Assembly (NCBI GenBank): GCA_017525505.1
Contig: JAFXSR010000055.1
Span: 1-34,910, forward strand
Source of the DNA: Bacteroidales bacterium
GTDB lineage: Bacteria > Bacteroidota > Bacteroidia > Bacteroidales > WCHB1-69
DNA length: 34,910 nucleotides
Direction: 5' to 3'
Part shown: one piece after another, positions 19,669-27,600 of the stretch
Position numbering within the stretch: the first letter of the stretch is position 1
How the letters are laid out: every line of letters begins with the position of its first letter
Made by a program: the position numbers and the translations under genes
Notes under the pieces: model-generated
Seen by the model: only the letters and a program-made list of their open reading frames with translations
Databases searched by the model: none
What the model was told of the DNA's origin: nothing

Positions 19669-22329
19669 TTACGCATTCTTGATAGCAGCCTGAGCAGCAG
19701 CCAGACGAGCTACGGGCACGCGGAATGGAGAGCAGGACACGTAAGTCATGCCGGCTTTGTAGAAGAATTCTACGGAAGCGGGGTCACCACCGTGCTCACC
19801 GCAAACACCGCACTTCAGGTTAGCACGGGTGCTGCGACCACGTTCCACGCCTAACTTCACCAACTGGCCAACGCCTTCCTGATCCAAAGTGTTGAACGGA
19901 TCGGCGGGGATAATCTTCTCGTCAATGTATGTATGAACGATAGCGTTCACATCGTCACGGCTGAAGCCGAAGGTCATCTGGGTCAAGTCGTTGGTACCGA
20001 AGGAGAAGAATTCTGCCACCTGGGCAATCTTGTCAGCCACGAGGGTAGCTCTCGGAATCTCAATCATGGTTCCGAAGAGATAGTTGATGGTAACACCGAA
20101 CTTAGCCTCGATTTCAGCTTTCACGCGGTTGGCGATAGCTTTCTGGTGCTCCAGCTCCTTCACATTGATGGTAAGGGGAACCATGATTTCCAAACGGGGA
20201 TCGTGGCCTTCCTTCATCAATTCGGCGGTAGCCTGGAACAAAGCACGGAACTGGGTTTCGGTGATTTCGGGGTAAACGATACCCAGACGAACACCGCGGA
20301 GACCCATCATCGGGTTCACTTCGTGCAATGCCTCGATACGTTTCACCAATTCCTCTTCACTCATGCCACGTTCTTTGGCCAAAGCTTCGATTTTGGCTTT
20401 CTCGTTGGTCTTGGGAACGAATTCATGCAATGGAGGATCCATCAAACGGAAAGTCAGCGGTTTGCCATCCAGCACCTTCAAGGTACCTTTTGCACTTTCG
20501 CGGATATAGGGTTCCAGTTCCTTCAGAGCAGCAATACGGTCTTCGGTGGTGTTGGTCAGAATCATGTTGCGCAGCTTGGCCAGCGGTTTCTCGCTGTTCT
20601 TGCCATAGAACATGTGCTCGATACGGAACAGACCGATACCTTCTGCACCGAAGTTTACAGCGTTCTGAGCGTCATCGGGGTTATCAGCGTTGGTGCGGAC
20701 ACCCATGGTGCGGTATTTGTCCACCAGCTTCATGAATTCCTGGAACAACGGGTTCTCGGTAGCGTCGATCATCTTCACTTCCTCAGCGTAAACCCAGCCT
20801 TTGGAGCCGTTCAAGCTCAGCAGGTCACCTTCTTTGAAGGTCTTGCCAGCGATGTTCACGGTGCGGGCGTTCATGTCAATATGAACAGCGTCGCAACCTA
20901 CAATGCAGCATTTACCCCAACCACGGGCAACCAATGCGGCGTGAGAGGTCATACCGCCACGAGCGGTCAAGATACCGGTTGCGGCGCGCATACCTTCCAC
21001 ATCTTCGGGATTGGTTTCCTCACGAACAAGGATATTTTTAATCTTCTTAGCGGCATATTCTTTGGCCTTTTCGCTGTCGAGGGCGATAATACCCACGGCG
21101 CCACCAGGACCTGCGGGCAGACCTTTGGCAATCACTTCGTGTTTCTTCTCGTCAGCGGCATCCAGAATCGGGTGCAGCAGTTCGTCCAACTGGGCGGGAG
21201 AGAGGCGCATCACCACTTCCTTCTCGTCAATCAGACCTTCGCGCATCATATCAAGAGCCATGGTCAAAGCGGCCACACCAGTACGTTTGCCCACGCGGCA
21301 CTGCAGCATATACAGCTTGCCATCCTGAATGGTGAACTCGATATCGAGCATGTCGTGATAGTTCTTTTCCAAGATTTCGCGTACATTGCAAAGTTCCTTA
21401 TAGGTTTCGGGCATCAGCTCCTGCATGGAATGCATGTGCTTGTTCTGCTCGTTCTTGGTGTCATCGTTCAAGGGGTTGGGGGTACGGATACCGGCCACAA
21501 CGTCCTCGCCCTGGGCGTTGATCAGCCATTCGCCATAGAATTGGTTGTCACCGGTAGCGGGGTTACGGGTGAAAGCCACACCAGTAGCGGAGGTGTCGCC
21601 CATGTTACCGAACACCATAGTCTGCACGTTCACAGCGGTGCCCCAGTCATCGGGAATACCTTCGATGCGACGGTAAGAGATAGCTTTCTTACCATTCCAG
21701 CTCTTGAACACGGCCTTGATACCGCCTTCCAGCTGAGCCTTGGCGTCATCCGGGAATTCAGTGCCGAGCACTTCTTTGATTTTAGCCTTGAAAGCGTTGG
21801 CTAACTGCAGCAACTCGTCAGCGGTGATTTCAGTATCACTCTTGTAGCCTTTGCTTTCTTTGAACTGATCCAGCATGTCATCCAGCTGTTTGCGTATGCC
21901 TTTGCCGTCAGCGGGTTCAATACCTTCAGCCTTTTTCATCACCACGTCGGCATACATCATGATCAGACGACGATAAGAGTCATACACGAAGCGGGGATTG
22001 TTGGTTTTCTTGATCAGGCCGGGGAGCGTTTTGGAGCTCAAACCGATATTCAGTACGGTATCCATCATGCCGGGCATAGAGCTGCGGGCACCAGAACGAC
22101 AGGAAACCAAGAGAGGATTTTCGGGGTCATCATATTTCATTCCCATAATCTTTTCCATCTGAGCCATACCTGCCCAAACTTCGTCCATCAAACCCTCAGG
22201 AAGCTGGCAGTTGTTGCCGTAATAGGCGGTGCAGCATTCGGTGGTGATAGTCAGACCTGCGGGAACAGGCAATCCCAATAAACACATCTCGGCGAGGTTA
22301 GCACCCTTGCCACCCAACAAATTTTTCAT
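19669..22329 (-). CDS. ppdK: Pyruvate, phosphate dikinase
   Basis: PPDK interconverts pyruvate + ATP + Pi with PEP + AMP + PPi in the cytoplasm; in anaerobic Bacteroidetes it links glycolysis, gluconeogenesis and the PEP node. Visible parts are the N-terminal ATP-grasp region (LLGGKGANLAEM, CRSGARSSMPGMMDT), the phosphohistidine domain with GGMTSHAALVARGWGK (catalytic His near residue 461 in this numbering), and the C-terminal PEP/pyruvate barrel with FGTNDLTQMTFG and the catalytic-Cys motif CGVCGEHGGDP. Coordinates use the first intact ATG, giving 886 residues. The family normally has about 20 more N-terminal residues. These are encoded just upstream in frame from an ATG at 22389 (MSKVKYVYTFG), but a TGA at 22354-22356 separates them, so the native start and status are uncertain. 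A terminator follows at 19614-19643. Confidence 0.93.
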   Translation of the reverse strand: MKNLLGGKGANLAEMCLLGLPVPAGLTITTECCTAYYGNNCQLPEGLMDEVWAGMAQMEKIMGMKYDDPENPLLVSCRSGARSSMPGMMDTVLNIGLSSKTLPGLIKKTNNPRFVYDSYRRLIMMYADVVMKKAEGIEPADGKGIRKQLDDMLDQFKESKGYKSDTEITADELLQLANAFKAKIKEVLGTEFPDDAKAQLEGGIKAVFKSWNGKKAISYRRIEGIPDDWGTAVNVQTMVFGNMGDTSATGVAFTRNPATGDNQFYGEWLINAQGEDVVAGIRTPNPLNDDTKNEQNKHMHSMQELMPETYKELCNVREILEKNYHDMLDIEFTIQDGKLYMLQCRVGKRTGVAALTMALDMMREGLIDEKEVVMRLSPAQLDELLHPILDAADEKKHEVIAKGLPAGPGGAVGIIALDSEKAKEYAAKKIKNILVREETNPEDVEGMRAATGILTARGGMTSHAALVARGWGKCCIVGCDAVHIDMNARTVNIAGKTFKEGDLLSLNGSKGWVYAEEVKMIDATENPLFQEFMKLVDKYRTMGVRTNADNPDDAQNAVNFGAEGIGLFRIEHMFYGKNSEKPLAKLRNMILTNTTEDRIAALKELEPYIRESAKGTLKVLDGKPLTFRLMDPPLHEFVPKTNEKAKIEALAKERGMSEEELVKRIEALHEVNPMMGLRGVRLGIVYPEITETQFRALFQATAELMKEGHDPRLEIMVPLTINVKELEHQKAIANRVKAEIEAKFGVTINYLFGTMIEIPRATLVADKIAQVAEFFSFGTNDLTQMTFGFSRDDVNAIVHTYIDEKIIPADPFNTLDQEGVGQLVKLGVERGRSTRANLKCGVCGEHGGDPASVEFFYKAGMTYVSCSPFRVPVARLAAAQAAIKNA

Positions 22330-22389
22330 GTCGGCTTTGCCCTCAGCAGTCTTTCAGCCAAAGGTGTAAACGTACTTTACTTTACTCAT
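22330..22389 (-). pseudogene. ppdK: ppdK 5' end interrupted by in-frame TGA
   Basis: From an ATG at 22387-22389 the frame reads MSKVKYVYTFG, then TGA (22354-22356), then KTAEGKAD, and joins MKNLLGGKGANLAEM of the main ppdK frame without a shift. The residues on both sides of the stop match the conserved PPDK N-terminus, where one ordinary residue normally sits between FG and the next Lys or Gly. This points to a single-base change, such as GGA to TGA, or a sequence error. The standard genetic code is supported elsewhere: the large genes have no in-frame TGA, and the gene at 33314 ends in TGA. Confidence 0.8.
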
Positions 22390-22445
22390 TTTCAATTACT
22401 TTACTGTTAGTATTCAAGATTATTAACTTCGATTCTTAGAAGGTG

Positions 22446-22453
22446 CAAATTTA
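22446..22453 (-). promoter_or_regulatory. Putative -7 box of ppdK
   Basis: TAAATTTG on the minus strand matches TAnnTTTG exactly and lies 57 bp above the ATG at 22389. No TTTG sits at the expected -33 distance, so the call rests on the -7 box alone. Confidence 0.4.
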
Positions 22454-22638
22454 CACAAATTTCTCGGAATATTATATATTACGTATAAATAATTTTTCCC
22501 GGCGGACGCATGCGGCGCATCCACACAATAATGTGTTTACATATTTTTTTGCAAAAACACAAAATTCAGAATACAACACTCTCTCATGTGAAAAATAAAT
22601 TCTTCGCCGTATGGACATCTATGTCAAACTATTTTTTT

Positions 22639-22646
22639 TATTTTTG
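22639..22646 (+). promoter_or_regulatory. Putative -7 box of the resB/ccsA gene
   Basis: TATTTTTG matches TAnnTTTG on the plus strand, 19 bp before the ATG at 22666. No clear -33 box was found, and the surrounding sequence is AT-rich, so a chance match is possible. Confidence 0.35.
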
Positions 22647-22665
22647 TGGTTTCAAAAATTTCAAA

Positions 22666-24570
22666 ATGAAGATATCATATAATAAAAACTTGCTTCCATT
22701 GTTTGCCGCCATTTTGCTGATTGTGGCAGGAGGGCTGTGCACCTGGTTCACCGCCCACAGCGTGCACGTGCACTTGCGCGAAGGAGAAACCAATACCGCA
22801 GAAAACTCTTCCGTTTACGAGGACTTCCGGGACACCGTCGCTAACTTCACCAGCCAACATGCCAATAACACGGAGGGCTCCGCCAGCACAGAATTACCTT
22901 TCCGCATTCGCTTGGATGAATTCGATGTGGACTACTACGAAGGCACCCATACCATCAAGGATTACATCAGTTATGTCACTGTCACCGACGGTGGGCAAGA
23001 GACCAAAGCTCGCATCTCGATGAACAAAATCCTGAAATACAGGCATTATCGGGTTTTCCAGGAGGATTATGACAGCGACTTGGACGGCAGCGTTTTGCTT
23101 GTCCGTTACGACCCATGGGGAACCTCGCTGGTTTACGCCGGCTTTGTCCTGCTCTTGCTATCAATGATATGGCTGTTGCTGCGACCCAACGGAGCCTTCC
23201 GCCGTCTGTTGCGCACACTCTCCGTTGCCAGCGTGCTTCTGCTCCCCTTCACCGCCTCTGCCCTACCCGTTTCAGGTTACAGGGGGCAGGATACAGGGGA
23301 CAGGATTCAGAATTCAGATAATCAACTGTCAACTGTCAACTGTCAACTGTCAACTGCAGAGGCGGAGGCTTTCGGCAGGCTGTCGGTGTATTACCGTGGC
23401 CGCATCGCACCCTTCGACAGCTATGCCCGCGACTACTGCAAGGCCGCATTCCCCAAAGGCACCATGCCTACAGAATACTCTCCTGTTCAGCTGGTTACAG
23501 CAATCTATCTGTTCCCCGAAAAATGGCCTAACAAGCCTCAACCTTCTTTCAAAATATTTCCCCAACAAAACTTATGGCTGAGTCCGGAGGATGATTTAAG
23601 CAAGGCACAAAACGAGGACACCCTCTTCATTGCACATATTCTGGACTGGCTGCGGCAATCTATCCGGGAAAAGCAGCATCAGCAAAACATAGAGATTATC
23701 AACTCAATAGCCACCTTCCAGGAAAAGCGCTGCACTTCCGGCAGCATCAATCGCAGCAAAGACCGCATAGAAATCATTTATAATCAATTAAATACAGAAA
23801 GAAAAATCTTCTTGGCCGAAATCATCCTCGTACTGATAATGTTCATTCTGCTGATTACGGCTTCCAAAACATGCTGGCCCCAAAGAATTGCCTTAATCTT
23901 CGTATGGCTGGTGCTTGTCCTCACTTTGGCGGACATTGTACTGCGTTGCTACCTGTCGGGGCATGGCCCTTTCAGCGACACCTTCGACACCATGCTGTCG
24001 CTGGCCGCCATCACACTGTTGGTGGCCGCTATTTTCGGACGCAAAAAACTGATTATCAGTTTTTCATCCTTGACAGCCGCCGCTTTTGTCACCTTAGCGG
24101 CATCGTTGATGGGAGGCCGTAGTTTCTCCCCCCTCATGCCGGTTTTGATCTCCCCCTGGCTCACCATCCATGTTTCAATTCTGATGACCGCCTATAGTAT
24201 GCTGACATTCACCTTTATCTTGGCGGTCGTCAGTATTTTCCTCATCATTCTGAAAAGAAAACAAGAACTCGTCCAAAATATCACAAATACCAGCCGGGTA
24301 TTCTGCATTATCGGAGTAGTGTTGCTGACCGCAGGCATCATCATAGGCTCTGCATGGGCCAACATCAGCTGGGGGCAATACTGGAGTTGGGATCCTAAAG
24401 AGACTTGGGCACTCATCACCCTTATAGGCTATTGCGCCGCCCTGCCGGGAGTCATCCCCGCCGCCGACCGCCGCCCGTGGCTCTATCACCTAATCATCCT
24501 TATAGCTTTCGGCCTGCTCATCATGACTTACCTTGGCATAAACCTCTTCGGTGGGATGCACGCCTATTAG
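22666..24570 (+). CDS. ccsA: Fused ResB/CcsA-like cytochrome c biogenesis protein
   Basis: A membrane protein of system II cytochrome c maturation, which moves haem across the membrane and presents it for attachment to apocytochromes. The start at 22666 (MKISYNKNLLPLF) is preferred because the 52 codons available upstream look non-coding and this Met sits directly before the first membrane segment. The N-terminal part, about 1-190, is ResB-like: one membrane helix, a periplasmic region with FRIRLDEFDVDYYEGT and KYRHYRVFQEDYDSDLDGSV, DPWGT, and a second helix. A periplasmic stretch follows. The CcsA part, from about 385 to 634, has several helices and the haem-binding tryptophan-rich motif WGQYWSWDPKETW near residue 569, ending FGGMHAY. 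It is the only plus-strand gene, divergent from ppdK and convergent with the 24618 gene. A heptanucleotide repeat run is inserted at residues about 203-231. Confidence 0.88.
   Translation: MKISYNKNLLPLFAAILLIVAGGLCTWFTAHSVHVHLREGETNTAENSSVYEDFRDTVANFTSQHANNTEGSASTELPFRIRLDEFDVDYYEGTHTIKDYISYVTVTDGGQETKARISMNKILKYRHYRVFQEDYDSDLDGSVLLVRYDPWGTSLVYAGFVLLLLSMIWLLLRPNGAFRRLLRTLSVASVLLLPFTASALPVSGYRGQDTGDRIQNSDNQLSTVNCQLSTAEAEAFGRLSVYYRGRIAPFDSYARDYCKAAFPKGTMPTEYSPVQLVTAIYLFPEKWPNKPQPSFKIFPQQNLWLSPEDDLSKAQNEDTLFIAHILDWLRQSIREKQHQQNIEIINSIATFQEKRCTSGSINRSKDRIEIIYNQLNTERKIFLAEIILVLIMFILLITASKTCWPQRIALIFVWLVLVLTLADIVLRCYLSGHGPFSDTFDTMLSLAAITLLVAAIFGRKKLIISFSSLTAAAFVTLAASLMGGRSFSPLMPVLISPWLTIHVSILMTAYSMLTFTFILAVVSIFLIILKRKQELVQNITNTSRVFCIIGVVLLTAGIIIGSAWANISWGQYWSWDPKETWALITLIGYCAALPGVIPAADRRPWLYHLIILIAFGLLIMTYLGINLFGGMHAY
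23274..23357 (+). repeat. Twelve-unit heptanucleotide repeat inside ccsA
   Basis: The sequence divides exactly into twelve 7-mers: AGGTTAC, AGGGGGC, AGGATAC, AGGGGAC, AGGATTC, AGAATTC and AGATAAT, then CAACTGT four times and CAACTGC. The total is 84 bp (28 codons), so the reading frame is kept. The encoded stretch (from about GYRGQDTGD to NCQLST) is polar and falls between the second ResB-part helix and the conserved periplasmic segment. It looks like a heptamer-type intergenic repeat that landed in a coding sequence. Confidence 0.85.
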
Positions 24571-24579
24571 CGTTTTTTT
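24560..24579 (+). terminator. Weak terminator after ccsA
   Basis: ACGC-CTATTA-GCGT (24560-24573) followed by six further T residues. The 4-bp stem is short and overlaps the TAG stop codon. It lies in the 47-bp gap between two converging genes, where a terminator is expected. Confidence 0.35.
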
Positions 24580-24617
24580 CTTAAATTAGGAGATTATTGT
24601 TGGGTGACGTGCACTGA

Positions 24618-27600
24618 TTACCGTTTCACCAGTTTCACCACGCTTTCGTTGGAGTTCTGGTTGTTGTGCAGTTTCAGCATATACACACCCGCCGCATAGG
24701 AGGACAAGTCAAGCTGCATACCGTTGCCATTCATTTCCCATCTGTTCAGCAATTTGCCGTACATATCCAGCAACTGGATATCCCCTCCGAACAACTGCTC
24801 ATTGTTCATGGTCAGTTGCACACTAACCATACCGTTGGTAGGATTTGGATAAACAGCCACACTATAACCATCCACATCATTGATGCCTGTGGAATAAGAA
24901 ATCTGAATAGACGCGGGTTGCGACTGACCACAAGCATTCATGGCATATACCGACAAGGTGGCGCTGCCAGGAACTGGAATTGTAACCTGGGCAATGTTCT
25001 GGTTATAACTGAGTGTCCAGTTCGGGTTCGTCAAAATCCACTCATACGAGTTAGCGCCTTCAACCGGCTCAATCATATAGACATAATTGCCGGGAGAGAA
25101 GATATTGCTGCTGCCGGAAACCGATGAGGCAATTACCGGAATTGGGGTAACGGTGAGATGCAAGGTTCTCACACTGTCGCAACCATATTCGGTTGTGTAG
25201 CTATCGGTAAAAGTAAACTCACCGCCTTCGGTTTGCACCGGAATCACAAAACCCTGTCCCGTATAAGAATTTCCCTGGCAGATGGTAGCCTCATACTCGT
25301 AATCATACTCTGGATGGACACCCACCGTATAGGTCTGAACCGCTGTGCAATTGTCCGGGGAAACCGCAGCAACAGAATACGTTGTAGTTTCGGAAGGCGT
25401 AACCTCTATTGACGAGCTTGTGGCACCCGTATTCCACTGATACGACGACGTGTTGGTACATGCCACACTCAGGTTAACCGTTTCCACACCGCAGATATCC
25501 GTTGGACCGAAAATGGTGATATTGGGCACAGCCAAAGCGGACACATAACGGGAAGCCGTTGCCGTGCAGGAATGATGATCCGTCAGTAACACCTGATAAT
25601 ACCCCACTTGATGGATGCTAATGTTGGCATTAGTATCGCCAGTACTCCACAAGAAAGCGCCGTCACCCAACGCCGAGAGTTGGGCCTGTGAACCCTCACA
25701 GATAGCCTCTGCCCCCTCAATGGAAACCTGGGGATTGGAATACTGAATCAAGGTGTGCGAGGTGGTGTCGGTACAGCCATACTGGTTGTATGCCACCAAC
25801 TGATAGGTTCCCACCGTGGACACATCAATCATGGCTGCAGTCTGTCCGGTACTCCAAAAATACACCAAACCACCCTGGGCTACCAGGCTGACAGTTCCCC
25901 CTTCGCAAATACCATCGGGAGCTTCAATATGAGCGACAGGACGCTCATTGACATGAATATTCTGCGTAGCCGTTGATGCACATAAACCATTGGATACAAT
26001 TACGGTATAGCTTGTATCCGCATAGGGAGCAATCACTCTGTAAGAAGTGGTAGTACCATCATCCCACAAATACGAGGCTCCTCCGTATGCGAAAAGCATA
26101 CTCTGCTGACCCTGACACAGGATGGTATCTCCTGTAATCAAAATATCGGGATAGGAATCCACATGCACATTCAGGGAAGCGCTGTTGGTACAGCCCATCG
26201 TGTTGGTGACCACCACCGTGTAAACCCCTGATTCTCCTACACGAATACTCTTGCTTGTCTCTCCTGTGGACCACAGATACGCATTGGCGGTGGAGCATGT
26301 AAGCACCGAGGTATCACCCTCACAGAGCAAGGTGTCGCCTGTAATGGAAACCATAGGCACGGGCAGCACACTAATATACCACCCTGCTGTAGCCGTACAT
26401 CCATAATCATTATACCCCACAACACTGTATGTGGTTGAAAACATCGGATTTACAACAGTACTGGCAGTCGTGTCACCCGACGACCACAGAAAATGGTTGG
26501 CAGAGCCCACTGCCAAGAGTTCCACATCCGCGCCATAGCACGCTGTGCCGGGGCCCACAATGTTCACGCTTGGCGCCGAATGTACCGACACCATCTTGGT
26601 GGAGTTGTTGCTGCATCCATGGGCGCTAGTCACCGTCACACCATATACATTGGTAGAAGAAATATAGATAACGCTGTCGGTGGACCCTGTTGACCACAAA
26701 TAGCTGACGGGCATATCGGTCACTGCCCTGAGGGGGGCCGTATTCCCCACACAAAGATGAGGAGAGCCATCGATATATACTTCGGGCAAGTCATATCGAT
26801 CTATATGCTTGGATGATGACAACAAACAGGTTGTGGAGTCCAAGGAATACACCGTATAATCACCACCTTCATAAACGAAAATACTATCGCCGACTTGGCC
26901 ATTCGACCAGACAAAGCCGCCGTCGCCATGCGCTACCAAAAGCACGGAGTCTTCCTCACAGAAACTGTCATCCCCACTGATCGTAATGGGCAGATAGTTC
27001 CTTACTTCAAGCTGTTTGCTGATATTAGCCGTACAGCCATTATCACCCAGAACCACCAAAGTATAATTGGTGGTGACAGTAGGAAACACTGTTATAGAAG
27101 AACTGGTTGATCCAGTGGACCAGAAGTAATGATAATTGGGGTTTGAAGCGGAAAGTGTGGCTGTCTCACCCACACAAATACGGTCAGGACCCATAATGGT
27201 ACATTCGGGAATCGGCATCAGTTCAAAAGCGAACGAATCGGAAGCTTTGCAAGAATTGCTGTCGCTAACCGTCACGGTGAAAATTCCAGTTTCATTGGCG
27301 CGGATCTGAGTGGATGTGGCGCCAGTGTTCCACAAATAGCTGACGGCCGTGGCTGACTGGGCGGTAAGCATGTTCAACCCTCCCGCGCATGCAGTGTGAT
27401 TACCCACAATTTGCACTTCGGGTTTCGACACCGCTGTGATGGTCACCGTGTCTATAGACGAGCAACCTTCGGTGTTCCATCCCTGAACCATATACGTACC
27501 CGCTTCCGTCACTGCGATACACGAGTCGACAGACTGGTTGGACCACAGGTAACTGACACCGCCGTGGCCTGCCAGCAAAAGCGTGTCGCCCATACAAAGC

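Noticed and set aside
19933..21804. A 623-codon plus-strand open frame opposite ppdK
   Set aside because: ppdK is unmistakable on the minus strand; the antisense frame has no domain-like sequence and no promoter or start context of its own. Biased codon use explains its length.
22354..22356. TGA in ppdK as selenocysteine or a reassigned sense codon
   Set aside because: PPDK has no selenocysteine at this place, I did not recognise a SECIS-like hairpin, and TGA is used as a stop at 33314 while absent from thousands of codons in the large genes.
22510..22665. Upstream 52-codon extension of the ccsA/resB gene
   Set aside because: The extension is AT-rich, lacks family-like sequence, and overlaps the likely promoter; MKISYNKN at 22666 directly precedes the first membrane helix.
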